Origin: Paenibacillus taichungensis
GTDB lineage: Bacteria > Bacillota > Bacilli > Paenibacillales > Paenibacillaceae
Assembly: GCF_013359905.1 (NCBI RefSeq)
Contig: NZ_JABMCC010000115.1
Location: 620,001-684,000, forward strand
Direction of reading: 5' to 3'
DNA: 64,000 nt
The notes below the pieces were generated by a model that did not search any database, was not told where the DNA came from, and saw nothing but the letters and a program-made list of their open reading frames with translations. The translations under genes were made by a program, and so were the position numbers. The first letter of the stretch is position 1; the number at the start of each line of letters is the position of its first letter. Of this stretch, positions 8,498-17,665 are shown one piece after another.

Positions 8498-10702
8498 ATC
8501 AATCATACACGTTCATACACATCAAATCGAATCAGAATAACAGCCATCAGCGCACTCGCTATAATTCTGACCGCATGCCCGATCATAAATACGGGTAGTG
8601 CTGCCGCTAATGCAGCTCCTGTATCAGCTATTTCACAGGCCACAAAAGATATTCAGGCTCAAGCGCCTATCCAATATCGAATTCAAGCCCGGCTGGATGA
8701 GAAGAAGATGACCATACAGGGGAGTGAATCCATTACTTACAGAAATACGAGCAAAGATACATTGAAGCAACTGGTTTTTCATACTTATGCTGATGCCAAC
8801 CTTTCGGAATCGACACAGACGACCATGTTTAAACATTCCAATGAAGAGATTAGCAAAAATAATCTTGATAAGAAACCGGAAGACTTTCTTGGAGGAATTG
8901 ATATTGAAAAGGTGACGACCGGTGGGCAAGCCCTTGATTTCAGTAATAAAGACCAAGCTATGTCGGTGAAATTGGAGCAACCCCTTCAGCCTGGTGAATC
9001 CGTGTCGGTTCAAGTCCACTTTAATCTGAAGATTCCCTATGGAGCACAGCGGTTATCGTATTACAAAGATATTATCAATGGGGCTCATTGGTTCCCTGTA
9101 ATGTCAGTCTATGATGAGGCCAAGCATGAATGGGATAGCAAACCTTATAGTAAAACATTTGAAACGGATTATTATACTTCAGCGGATTATGAAGTTCAGT
9201 TCAATGTTCCCGATCAATATCAGGTAGTGATGCCTGGTACGATAACCACACGGGATGATGAAGAGACTGGACGCAAAGTGGTATCCACCGTAGCCGAGAA
9301 TACGAGGGAGTTTGCTTTCTTTGCCAGCCCAAACTTCAAAGTGGACAGCGTAACCCGGAATGGCCTCACCGTAGAGTATTATTATTTTGACAACCAGCCA
9401 GGTAAGAAAAAAATCGTTGATGGGTATGTTGATCAAGCATTCAAAGCCATTGATTTTTTCAGTGATAAATACGGTAAATACCCTTATCCTGAATTCCGGA
9501 TTGTTGAATCATATGTAGAAGGTGTAGCTATCGAGTATTCAAGGCTTATCCAAATGGGGCAAATCGGAATAAATTCTGCTCCAGAACAGGACACCGTATT
9601 TGTGCATGAAATCGCGCACCAGTGGTTTCATGCGTTAATCGGGAATAACTCGGAGACAGAGTCTTTCCTGGACGAAGGATTTGCGGATTTCTCCAAAGTG
9701 TATTTTTCTGAGAAGCAGGGGGATACGATGAATGGCTTCAAGTCCATCCAATTTGACGATTCCACTGTGGATAAGGCTATTGCTTCAACTAATGACGAGG
9801 TGGGAGATTGGGCAAGCCCAGTTTATTACGATAAAGGCCGTCAAGCGATATATCAATTGTACCGTTCCGTCGGGGAAGAGAAATTCGATGCCTTTATGAA
9901 AGAGTATTTTAAGCGCTATGTGTACCAAAACGCTACGATTGACGGACTTCTGCAAACGATAGAAGATGTACTGGGGAAAGAGGCGCGAGATGATATGAAG
10001 ACGGCTTTATATGAGCCTAATTTTACGCTGAAGCCCGAGTATCAACTGTCGAATGAGGAGAAAACGGCATACCTGCATGATCAGTTTCAATCGCTGTATG
10101 GATCAGCGTTAACTCAGGTTCCGAATTTACCTTTTGAAACGATGAGCCGTGTGATGGATAAAGCCCTTCAAGGTGAGCGATTAGCCATTGTGCTCAGTGA
10201 TCAGGTGAGCAAGGCAGCGAACAAACAACAGGAAGCTATGGTAAACCAACTGACAACTCTTCTGGATTTAACCGGAGTGAAGTATGACCTGATCCAGGAC
10301 CGGCAGGAATTGAAGCAAAAAATGAAAAAAGAACTGGCTACCAGCAACCTAATTGTACTTGGTAACGCCAAATCAAATGGTTTTGTACAAGCGTTAAAAT
10401 CCAGCATTATAGACCGTGCTACCCATATCGGTTTTCAATGGAAAACGACTATGAACCAACCGTCTGCTGCGGGAGCCTATGTGATCAAACACCCTTATAA
10501 TCAAAATCGTTTGATGCTGCACTATTTCTGGAATGAAGATCATCTGAGCAGTGGGAGTCTTGAACCATTTATGATGAAGATGCAAGAATCCATTGGATTC
10601 AGCAGCGCTTATTATCAGTACTATATGTTGGACAAGACGGGCAAGGTAACATTGGATAAAAAAGTGGAAAATCCACTTTCGAAATTTTTCGCTGAAGAAT
10701 AA
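8498..10702 (+). CDS. M1-type zinc metallopeptidase lipoprotein, probable ATC start
   Basis: Predicted extracellular, membrane-anchored metallopeptidase. The catalytic zinc motif is HEIAHQWFH followed 18 residues after HEIAH by Glu in FLDEGFADF, the M1 (gluzincin) arrangement; the first His is about residue 370. The first canonical start in frame is ATG 8708, but the frame stays open upstream and encodes a complete lipoprotein signal: Arg-containing n-region, AISALAIIL core and LTAC lipobox. Between the upstream stop at 8444 and 8708 there is no ATG, GTG or TTG in frame. An ATC at 8498 lies eight bases after GAGGGAG, so I place the start there (734 residues). A stricter annotation would begin at 8708 (664 residues) and lose the signal. 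Confidence 0.82.
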   Translation: MNHTRSYTSNRIRITAISALAIILTACPIINTGSAAANAAPVSAISQATKDIQAQAPIQYRIQARLDEKKMTIQGSESITYRNTSKDTLKQLVFHTYADANLSESTQTTMFKHSNEEISKNNLDKKPEDFLGGIDIEKVTTGGQALDFSNKDQAMSVKLEQPLQPGESVSVQVHFNLKIPYGAQRLSYYKDIINGAHWFPVMSVYDEAKHEWDSKPYSKTFETDYYTSADYEVQFNVPDQYQVVMPGTITTRDDEETGRKVVSTVAENTREFAFFASPNFKVDSVTRNGLTVEYYYFDNQPGKKKIVDGYVDQAFKAIDFFSDKYGKYPYPEFRIVESYVEGVAIEYSRLIQMGQIGINSAPEQDTVFVHEIAHQWFHALIGNNSETESFLDEGFADFSKVYFSEKQGDTMNGFKSIQFDDSTVDKAIASTNDEVGDWASPVYYDKGRQAIYQLYRSVGEEKFDAFMKEYFKRYVYQNATIDGLLQTIEDVLGKEARDDMKTALYEPNFTLKPEYQLSNEEKTAYLHDQFQSLYGSALTQVPNLPFETMSRVMDKALQGERLAIVLSDQVSKAANKQQEAMVNQLTTLLDLTGVKYDLIQDRQELKQKMKKELATSNLIVLGNAKSNGFVQALKSSIIDRATHIGFQWKTTMNQPSAAGAYVIKHPYNQNRLMLHYFWNEDHLSSGSLEPFMMKMQESIGFSSAYYQYYMLDKTGKVTLDKKVENPLSKFFAEE

Positions 10703-10784
10703 CCCGAAGTGTCCATTCTTATAAAGAAAGATTAAATACCTTGGCAATTGTCATGGGAAGATCATCATATTGTCTCTGTTATTG

Positions 10785-10809
10785 AGTCGCCAATATGGCG
10801 ACTTTTTTT
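10785..10809 (+). terminator. Terminator after the metallopeptidase gene
   Basis: AGTCGCC/GGCGACT stem with loop AATAT, then a T run. Confidence 0.88.
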
Positions 10810-10910
10810 ATTTAAGTCCATTTTAGGTTTTTAAAACCTGTCCTGAAGGGTAAATATAACGTGGATCTTTAAATGGATGTCAAATAAAACACTGCGGAGG
10901 AAAGTGAAGA

Positions 10911-10961
10911 ATGTTAGGGAAAGCATTGATTGTTAATATACTGCAAATAATAACAATATAA
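10911..10961 (+). CDS. Possible 16-residue leader peptide
   Basis: An ATG at 10911 follows GCGGAGGAAA at a usable distance and opens 16 codons (MLGKALIVNILQIITI) before TAA. It lies about 95 bases ahead of the amino acid transporter start. The peptide is hydrophobic and shows no run of a single regulatory amino acid. The good ribosome binding site is the only positive evidence, so it could be chance. Confidence 0.25.
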   Translation: MLGKALIVNILQIITI

Positions 10962-11054
10962 TGTGCAAAGACACCTAAAAATGTACGACACGACAGTAAC
11001 ATCAATGACAAGAAAATGATTAGGATTCGGAGAACACCGAGATGAGGAGGACAT

Positions 11055-12500
11055 ATGAAAACAACCAAGGTCTCATTTTTTGTACTATCACTAATTCTGC
11101 TCCTAGTGGCGGGGTTATCCGGATGGTCGGGGGATGCCAATGCAAACTCTAATTCAGGTAAAACCTATGTGATCGGCACGGACATCACATTTGCGCCGTT
11201 TGAATATCAAGATGAAAATGGGGATTATGTAGGCATCGACATGGATTTGCTGGATGCGATCGCCAAAGATCAGAACTTCAATTATCAAATCAAAGCCCTG
11301 GGATTTAATGCGGCAGTGCAAGCTCTTGAGTCAAATCAGGTGGATGGCGTCATTGCCGGGATGAGTATCACGGATGAACGCAAACAAAAGTTTGATTTTT
11401 CAGAGCATTACTATGAATCAGGCGTTGTTATGGGGATTAGTGCCAATAATGATACTGTAAAAAGCTACGAAGATCTTCGCGGAAAAAAGGTCGCCGTGAA
11501 AACGGGCACAGAAGGATACAGCTTTGCTGAGTCTATCGCCTCAAAATATGGTTTTACCATTGTTCCATTCGACGATTCTTCGCAAATGTATGATGATGTG
11601 AAAACTGGAAACTCGATTGCATGTTTTGAAGATGAACCAGTTCTAAGATTCGGGACAAATCAGAATAACGGTTTGAAAATCGTGACCAAGAAAGAAGACG
11701 GGGCTTCCTACGGATTTGCAGTAAGTAAAGGGCAAAACCAGGAACTTCTGAAAATGTTTAATGAAGGATTAGTGAATATCAAGGCTAACGGTGAATTTAA
11801 GCGCATTACCGAGAAATATCTTGGTGAAAATGCCGTTGTCGCAAACCAAGGTCGTTGGGAATTAGTCCAAAAATCTCTGCCGGCACTGTTCAAAGGTCTG
11901 GGAAATACCCTCTTATATACGATTATTTCGCTGTTTTTCGCTTTTATCATCGGCTTGATCTTTGGCTTTATGAAAGTGGGTCAAAATAAGTTCCTTCGTG
12001 GTGTTGCTACTGTATTTGTGGATATTTTCCGTGGGATACCGTTGATCGTCTTGGCATTCTTTATTTATTTCGGGATTCCTCAGGCCATGGGCTTCACCAT
12101 GCCACTGTTCCTGGCCGCCATTCTGACGTTGAGTCTGAATGCAGGGGCGTATGTAACGGAAATTATTCGCGGGGGTATTCAATCGATTGATCGTGGACAG
12201 ATGGAAGCAGCCCGTTCATTGGGACTTCCTTATCGCAAAGCGATGATAAAGATTGTAATCCCTCAGGCCATACGGGTTATGATTCCTTCGTTTATTAATC
12301 AGATGGTTATTACATTGAAAGATACGTCGATCTTGTCCGTCATTGGCCTGGTGGAGTTGACGCAATCCGGTAAGATTGTTATCGCAAGAACATTCGCCTC
12401 TTTCGACATTTGGTTGACTGTTGCGATTATGTACCTGATTGTTATCATCACATTGACTAAAATTGCTGACTACCTGGAGGTGAGGGTTCGTCGTGGGTAA
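11055..12500 (+). CDS. Polar amino acid ABC transporter, substrate-binding protein fused to permease
   Basis: The 481-residue protein joins two functions. After a signal/anchor segment (residues 5-25), a type 3 solute-binding domain runs from about 37 to 262 (YVIGTDITFAPFEYQDENGDYVGIDMDLL in its first lobe). A His/Glu/Gln/Arg-type permease domain follows, from GLGNTLLYTIISLFF to the end, with the EAA loop (EAARSLGLPYRKAMIKIVIPQA) that docks the ATPase. Such GlnH-GlnP fusions are known in Gram-positives and keep the binding domain tethered at the membrane. The ATPase gene overlaps its end by eight bases. Glutamine, glutamate or another polar amino acid is the likely substrate. Confidence 0.93.
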   Translation: MKTTKVSFFVLSLILLLVAGLSGWSGDANANSNSGKTYVIGTDITFAPFEYQDENGDYVGIDMDLLDAIAKDQNFNYQIKALGFNAAVQALESNQVDGVIAGMSITDERKQKFDFSEHYYESGVVMGISANNDTVKSYEDLRGKKVAVKTGTEGYSFAESIASKYGFTIVPFDDSSQMYDDVKTGNSIACFEDEPVLRFGTNQNNGLKIVTKKEDGASYGFAVSKGQNQELLKMFNEGLVNIKANGEFKRITEKYLGENAVVANQGRWELVQKSLPALFKGLGNTLLYTIISLFFAFIIGLIFGFMKVGQNKFLRGVATVFVDIFRGIPLIVLAFFIYFGIPQAMGFTMPLFLAAILTLSLNAGAYVTEIIRGGIQSIDRGQMEAARSLGLPYRKAMIKIVIPQAIRVMIPSFINQMVITLKDTSILSVIGLVELTQSGKIVIARTFASFDIWLTVAIMYLIVIITLTKIADYLEVRVRRG

Positions 12501-13221
12501 AATTAAAGTAGAAGGATTAAAGAAAAGTTTTGGCACGAATCATGTGTTGAAAGGCATCGATATATCGGTCAACGAAGGTGAAGTTGTCTGTGTCATTGGA
12601 CCTTCAGGTTCAGGTAAAAGTACGTTTTTGCGCTGCATAAACCAGCTAGATGAGATCACAGCTGGACGGGTTATCGTAGATGATCGAGATCTAAATGATC
12701 CCAAAACGAACATTAACAAAGCTCGCGAGAACATAGGTATGGTATTTCAGCACTTTAACCTGTTTCCTCATTTCAGCGTGCTCAAAAATATTATGTTTGC
12801 CCCCAGAGAACTTGGGATTTTAAAAGAACAGGAAGCACGCGATACGGCACTTCGTTTGCTGGATCGGGTTGGTTTGTCGGATAAAGCAGACAGCTATCCC
12901 AACCAACTTTCGGGCGGACAAAAACAACGTGTAGCAATCGCTCGTGCGCTTGCTATGAATCCGGACGTTATGTTATTCGATGAACCAACTTCGGCGCTCG
13001 ACCCCGAGATGGTAGGCGAAGTCCTTGGTGTAATGAAGGATCTTGCGAGCGAAGGTATGACGATGATTATCGTGACTCATGAAATGGGCTTTGCCCGTGA
13101 AGTTGCGGATCGGGTTGTCTTCATGGACGGTGGATATGTTGTAGAGCAGGGCACCCCTGTTGAAATATTCGGAAATCCAAAAAATGAACGGACGATCAGC
13201 TTCTTGGAGAAAGTACTCTAA
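12493..13221 (+). CDS. glnQ: Polar amino acid ABC transporter ATPase
   Basis: A 242-residue ABC ATPase of the GlnQ/HisP group. It has Walker A GPSGSGKST (residues 36-44), the Q-loop in MVFQHFNLFPH, signature LSGGQKQR, Walker B VMLFDEPTSALDPE and the switch His in IIVTHEMGFA. The GTG start at 12493 lies inside the 3' end of the permease fusion gene, so the two are translationally coupled and form a two-gene, complete importer. A terminator follows directly. Confidence 0.95.
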   Translation: MGKIKVEGLKKSFGTNHVLKGIDISVNEGEVVCVIGPSGSGKSTFLRCINQLDEITAGRVIVDDRDLNDPKTNINKARENIGMVFQHFNLFPHFSVLKNIMFAPRELGILKEQEARDTALRLLDRVGLSDKADSYPNQLSGGQKQRVAIARALAMNPDVMLFDEPTSALDPEMVGEVLGVMKDLASEGMTMIIVTHEMGFAREVADRVVFMDGGYVVEQGTPVEIFGNPKNERTISFLEKVL

Positions 13222-13232
13222 AAAGCCAAATC

Positions 13233-13267
13233 AAAACCCCTTCAAGATCATTTCTTGAGGGGTTTTT
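13233..13267. terminator. Terminator between the ABC operon and the araC gene
   Basis: AAAACCCCT-CAAG/CTTGAGGGGTTTT stem between convergent genes, with A and T runs on the two flanks, so it can serve both strands. Confidence 0.88.
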
Positions 13268-13276
13268 AGTGTGCAT

Positions 13277-14185
13277 TTAATTTGAATGGGTCATTGCTCG
13301 TAGACGTTTTACATCTTCTCTTGGCGGAAAACCAAACATGCGAGAATATTCACGACTGAATTGTGAAGGACTCTCATAGCCGACCTGAAAAGCGACATCC
13401 GCAGCATCCGTCGATTCAGACAATAACAGACGCCTTGCTTCCTGCAGTCTTAATTGTTTTTGGAACTGAATAGGACTCATGGCGGTAACCTCTTTGAAAT
13501 GTCTATGCAGTGAAGCCACGCTCATTTTTCCAATCTCCGCAAGCTCCTCGATGCGAAACGTTTGATTATAACTACTTACAATCCGTTCAATCACATCTCG
13601 GATGCGGTACGTAGCACTTCCTTCAAGTGCAATCTGCTCTAACATGCCTCCATGCTCACCTTCAAGAACTCTGTAGAGAATTTCCTTGATATAGAGAGGG
13701 GCCAATATCGAGATATCCTTTGGTTTATCCAGCAACCGGACTAATCGAATTAGGGCATCCAACATCGTTAACTCCGTCGGGCTGACATATATGCCTCGTT
13801 TGGCATTTTCCTTCCGCCTATCTCGCAATTCGGTATCGCGTAATACATCCAGCACTTGCTCCGGCGTAAATACAAGATTTAGAGCCAAATAGGGAGCGTC
13901 TGAGGAAGCCTCAACCACTTGTGCGGTAACCGGAAGGTCCAAGGAGGCCACAAGATAATCGGCTGGACTATATCTAAAGCGCTCCTCGGCCAGCCATACA
14001 TCTTTTGCACCTTGAACAATAATGCACAAGGACGGTTTGTAAACAGCATGCTTCGGACCGGTCACTGATGAGCGACGAATAAAAAATAAAGAAGGAATCG
14101 CAGTTTCATTTAAACCTTCGTGTTCTGAATATTGCTGAATAACACGGGCAAGATCTTCCTGTTGCTTATATATGGGCTTAGACAT
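13277..14185 (-). CDS. AraC family regulator with AraC_N domain
   Basis: A 302-residue regulator. The N-terminal domain is of the AraC_N type (PSLFFIRRSS, PSLCIIVQGAKDVWLAEERFRY, YLVASLDLPV), and the C-terminus is a double helix-turn-helix (FRIEELAEIGKMSVASLHRHFK, then DAADVAFQVGYESPSQFSREYSRMFGFPP). Start ATG 14185 has AAGGAGGAT upstream. It is divergent from the efflux gene at 14428 with a 242-bp gap that also holds a small ORF, so control of that transporter is plausible. Confidence 0.92.
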   Translation of the reverse strand: MSKPIYKQQEDLARVIQQYSEHEGLNETAIPSLFFIRRSSVTGPKHAVYKPSLCIIVQGAKDVWLAEERFRYSPADYLVASLDLPVTAQVVEASSDAPYLALNLVFTPEQVLDVLRDTELRDRRKENAKRGIYVSPTELTMLDALIRLVRLLDKPKDISILAPLYIKEILYRVLEGEHGGMLEQIALEGSATYRIRDVIERIVSSYNQTFRIEELAEIGKMSVASLHRHFKEVTAMSPIQFQKQLRLQEARRLLLSESTDAADVAFQVGYESPSQFSREYSRMFGFPPREDVKRLRAMTHSN

Positions 14186-14372
14186 AATATCCTCCTTACT
14201 CCTTCAACGGAATAGCCCAATTATAAACCATGAAGATCCCATATATAAATGGTCTTGAGAAGATTAGGCAATCTTTTGCGATGAATTGGTTATCGGTCTT
14301 AAATTCACTTGGTGCATAATTGGATGACAGAGACACGGCAACAGCCTTACTTTTTTAGAGAGGAGAATCAGA

Positions 14373-14423
14373 ATGAAAAATCGTTCTCTCGCTATTAACG
14401 AAATGCGTTCTGACTGGAGGTGA
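14373..14423 (+). CDS. 16-residue upstream ORF, candidate leader peptide for the efflux gene
   Basis: ATG 14373 has a good ribosome binding site (AGAGGAGA at 14359-14366, six bases away) and opens 16 codons encoding MKNRSLAINEMRSDWR. Its TGA stop (14421-14423) is the end of the Shine-Dalgarno sequence TGGAGGTGA of the downstream MFS gene, whose TTG start follows five bases later. Ribosomes ending or stalling on this ORF would directly affect access to the MFS start. This is the geometry of leader-peptide control or translational coupling. No function is proven. Confidence 0.55.
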   Translation: MKNRSLAINEMRSDWR

Positions 14424-14427
14424 GAAT

Positions 14428-15642
14428 TTGTTTACACGGATTAAAAATCTGTTTGAGATAAAAGGATATCGTTTATTCATCATTTGCATTCTGCTGGTCG
14501 GAATAGGTATTTCAATTACTCAGCCATATCTGTCCTTGTATGCCACCGAAGTTTTGGGAATGAGCATGGGAACCTTTGGCGTTTTCATGGCAGTAAGTTC
14601 ATTAGGTGGAGTACTGGTCAACTCGCTTATTGCCAAACGGTCAGATCGCGGTTTGGATCGGAAATGGTTAATTATTTTGGCAATGCTATCGTCTGCGTTG
14701 GGATACGCTTCATATTTGGTGTTTGATCAATTCATTATTCTGTTGGTTGTCATAACTTTTTTTAGTGGATTAGGCGCACCTGCGATGCCGCAAATCTACG
14801 CCTATGCACAGGAATCGGCAGTAGCAAGTCAAAACAATGATAAAACGTTCGCTATGTCTATATTACGTTCACTTGTGTCCTTAGGCTTCCTGATTGGACC
14901 ACTTGTCGGTACAGTTATATTGGGTGTACTTGGATATAAGGGACTCTTTCTGGGCACGTCCTTTATCTATATTACCATCGCATTTCTTGTTTTCTTTTTT
15001 CTACAAAGACGAAAATTAGTCCAGCAAAATAAGGATAAAGTAAAAAGCGCACACACTTCATCGCTGAAAAACAAAAAAATCATGCTGCCGTTTATCGCCT
15101 TTATCTTCATGTTTGCTGTAAATGCGATGAATACCATCAACACACCGTTGTTTATTGTTCATGAGCTTCAGGGTACACCGATGGAAGTTGGATTGGTCGT
15201 TAGTATCTCTGCTTGTTTGGAGATCCCCATTATGCTTGTATTAGGTTCCTTGGGCAAGAAGATATCAAACCACAGTTTGTTGATCATCGGTTGTTTTGTT
15301 GGGCTTTTTTATTACGCCATCTTAAGCCTATCCACCCATTCCTGGCAGCTTATCGCGGCGCAGCTTCTGCAGGCAATATATGTAGCCATTGTGATGGGGA
15401 ATGGACTAAGCTATTTCACGGATTTGTTGCCTCATTCACCGGGACAGTCCACGACCCTCTATTACAATGGCTCTATTATTGGTCGTCTTGTGGGAAATAT
15501 GGGCGGCGGTATTCTTGCCCAAATCATCGGATTTCGTCATGTGTACTGGATGTGTATCGTTATCATGATTTTCTCTGTGTTGATCCTATGGGCGACAAGG
15601 GTTCATTCAAAAGCCAAACCAACAGCAGGACACTCCGCGTAG
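14428..15642 (+). CDS. MFS efflux transporter of the sugar efflux (SET-like) type
   Basis: A 404-residue, 12-TM major facilitator. The N-terminus (GIGISITQPYLSLYATEVLGM, then VLVNSLIAKRSDRGLDRKW as the loop 2-3 motif) resembles SetA/SetB-type exporters, which expel sugars, glycosides or related drugs. The TTG at 14428 is chosen because TGGAGGTGA lies five bases upstream and no ATG fits. Its ribosome binding site overlaps the stop of a 16-codon ORF. It is divergent from an AraC regulator. The substrate is unknown. Confidence 0.85.
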   Translation: MFTRIKNLFEIKGYRLFIICILLVGIGISITQPYLSLYATEVLGMSMGTFGVFMAVSSLGGVLVNSLIAKRSDRGLDRKWLIILAMLSSALGYASYLVFDQFIILLVVITFFSGLGAPAMPQIYAYAQESAVASQNNDKTFAMSILRSLVSLGFLIGPLVGTVILGVLGYKGLFLGTSFIYITIAFLVFFFLQRRKLVQQNKDKVKSAHTSSLKNKKIMLPFIAFIFMFAVNAMNTINTPLFIVHELQGTPMEVGLVVSISACLEIPIMLVLGSLGKKISNHSLLIIGCFVGLFYYAILSLSTHSWQLIAAQLLQAIYVAIVMGNGLSYFTDLLPHSPGQSTTLYYNGSIIGRLVGNMGGGILAQIIGFRHVYWMCIVIMIFSVLILWATRVHSKAKPTAGHSA

Positions 15643-15709
15643 TTCTTATTGCTTCAATTCCATGTTCAAAAGAAAGAGGCTGGCAGGTGTTCACTCAGGT
15701 GAATCTTGT

Positions 15710-16990
15710 TTAGGCTTCTTTTCCATCTGCAATGGCCTTCTCGCCCGTTGAATAAACCAATTGGTTACGAACCAGGGAGGGCAGGAATCTTAGATAGAAA
15801 AAGCTGACAGCGATCGTGCAGAATGCCAGCATGTAATGCAGCCAGGTGACCGATAACCAGAATGGAAAGGTAAGGGCGATACCTCCCAGAGCCAGTGAGT
15901 GCCCAAGCATCATAATTGGCTCGATTAATGAATTAACTCGGCCCATATTTTGTGGGGGAACAAGCTCTGGCATCCAACTGCCAAGCGCAATGTTAATGGG
16001 AGCTATGGTGATTCCCGCCAACAGGATGAGAACAAGATAGACTTCGATCCGCACGGTTGTTCCAAGTCCTCCGATGAGCAGGCTAGAAATGAATAGCCCC
16101 GATATCAAAATTGGAGTTCTTGTGAAGCGCCGGATGAAGTGAGGAGCAATGATACTGCCTATCAGAAAGCCGATCCCCATAAAGACAGTAATGAGCGAAG
16201 AATGAACGACGTAATTGTCGGGGCTTAGCTTGTATTTCATGGTGAAGATGGGGAGTACAGAGAAAACACCGTTTACAATACCGAAAAAAAGAAATCCACT
16301 AATCAGTACGAGAAGCAATCGATTTTCGGAAATATACCGAAGGCCATGCCAGAAATCCTTAAAAAGAAGTGATAGCCGTAGTTCCCGAATAGAGGTTCTT
16401 CCGTTGGGGATACGGGCACGTTCGGGGAAATCTCCCCAGGCTAACAGAAGACCGGAGATCAGGAAACTGACACAGTCGATGATAAAGGCACCTTTAATGC
16501 CGATAAAATGATAGGCCCCTGCTCCTAAGCTCATGCCAAAGAGCATGAACATCCCCATGATCATTTGATTGAGGCCGGAGGCCTGAACGTATTGATCCTG
16601 ATCAATGCTGCCTTGCAGCAATCCCATTTCTGCTGGACCAAAAAATTTGGATATCGAGCTGCGTAAGAAGAGCATCAAAAAGCAGAAGAACAGCATGTCA
16701 TAATGAACAAATAATAGCAGCAGCAGGGTAAGGCCTGCCCTGATCCAGTCACTGTAGGCGGCAATATGCTTGCGGTCGAATCGGTCAGCGATGACACCAA
16801 CGATCCAGAACACAGTCAAAGTGGGCAATGAATACATCAGCTCTGCCATCGTAGCGAGTGATGGGCGCTCACTGTACCTGTCTACCAAATAAAAGGCGAA
16901 TGCCATATTTCCAATCACGGTTCCTAGCTGTGACGCAAAAGTCGCAATGAAAAGCTTACAGAACGTTGGATTACGAAAAAGCGACTTCAT
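15710..16990 (-). CDS. MFS exporter (MFS_3 / macrolide efflux-like), YfiS-like
   Basis: A 426-residue 12-TM major facilitator of the MFS_3 group (macrolide or siderophore exporter type), with IVGVIADRFDRKHI as the loop 2-3 motif and a second half starting near SENRLLLVLISGFLFFGIVNGVFS. It lies 17 bases downstream of a TetR gene on the same strand, and both fall under the operator at 17666-17713. The pair resembles B. subtilis yfiR-yfiS. The ATG is preceded by GGGGGAAAAGG. It probably exports a toxic compound that induces release of the TetR protein. Confidence 0.9.
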   Translation of the reverse strand: MKSLFRNPTFCKLFIATFASQLGTVIGNMAFAFYLVDRYSERPSLATMAELMYSLPTLTVFWIVGVIADRFDRKHIAAYSDWIRAGLTLLLLLFVHYDMLFFCFLMLFLRSSISKFFGPAEMGLLQGSIDQDQYVQASGLNQMIMGMFMLFGMSLGAGAYHFIGIKGAFIIDCVSFLISGLLLAWGDFPERARIPNGRTSIRELRLSLLFKDFWHGLRYISENRLLLVLISGFLFFGIVNGVFSVLPIFTMKYKLSPDNYVVHSSLITVFMGIGFLIGSIIAPHFIRRFTRTPILISGLFISSLLIGGLGTTVRIEVYLVLILLAGITIAPINIALGSWMPELVPPQNMGRVNSLIEPIMMLGHSLALGGIALTFPFWLSVTWLHYMLAFCTIAVSFFYLRFLPSLVRNQLVYSTGEKAIADGKEA

Positions 16991-17007
16991 TCCTTTTCCC
17001 CCTAATC

Positions 17008-17640
17008 TTACGTTTCTTTGATCGATACTGGATGGAGCAGATTCTTCAAATAAAGCATCAAGGCTTCATACTGCATTCGAGTATTTGCTTTTTCAGGACC
17101 AATGGCAATGTAGTGAGTCATAATCCCCTCCTGAAAGGAAGCTGCGAGTCTGGATATATCCATAATGTTCATGACAGGTGAGAACTCTTCACGTTCCACA
17201 CCGAATCGAAGCAGCTCCGCAAACTGTGCGATTCCCTTTTCATATCGTTCAAGAAGCAGCTCGCGGCGTGGCTCTTCGCGCCACCCGACCAGAAAGTACT
17301 CATAGAACGCTGGCATCAATCCTCCGTGGGGAGAACGATGGAGTTCTTGCAACTGCTGGGAGTAAATCGTAGTCACCATTTCCCATATGGAGGAAGAGGA
17401 ATCCATTAGCTGATTGATATACTGTTCATAATCGGCATCCTGATAATCCAGTAATGCTTCGAAAATATCCTCTTTGGTCTGATAATACAAGTAAATCCAG
17501 CCCCGACTCATTCCAGTTTCCTGAATGATATCCTTTAACGTCGCTGCACCATAACCCTTTTCGGTAAACACCCGTTTGGCTGCTTCAAGTATTTGCAGAT
17601 TTCTCCGTTCTTTTTGAGTATCTGTTAGTTTGGGTGACAT
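17008..17640 (-). CDS. TetR family repressor of the adjacent exporter, YfiR-like
   Basis: A 210-residue TetR regulator from ATG 17640 (MSPKLTDTQKERR). The longer frame starts at a TTG (17667) within the operator and has no binding site, while GGAAGGAAG precedes the ATG chosen. The helix-turn-helix lies at residues 15-60 (ILEAAKRVFTEKGYGAATLKDIIQETGMSRGWIYLYY). The C-terminal ligand domain has the LVGWREEPRRELLLERYEKG segment seen in YfiR-like proteins. It is the first gene of an operon with the MFS exporter, and the perfect palindrome over its own promoter points to autorepression. Confidence 0.9.
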   Translation of the reverse strand: MSPKLTDTQKERRNLQILEAAKRVFTEKGYGAATLKDIIQETGMSRGWIYLYYQTKEDIFEALLDYQDADYEQYINQLMDSSSSIWEMVTTIYSQQLQELHRSPHGGLMPAFYEYFLVGWREEPRRELLLERYEKGIAQFAELLRFGVEREEFSPVMNIMDISRLAASFQEGIMTHYIAIGPEKANTRMQYEALMLYLKNLLHPVSIKET

Positions 17641-17665
17641 TTCACCACTTCCTTCCCTTTTCATC

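Larger units (their letters stand above)
10703..11054 (+). other. Intergenic region before the amino acid ABC transporter
   Basis: 352 bases holding the terminator at 10785-10809, a possible 16-codon ORF at 10911-10961 and the ribosome binding site GAGGAGG at 11044-11050. I recognise no riboswitch in it. Confidence 0.6.
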
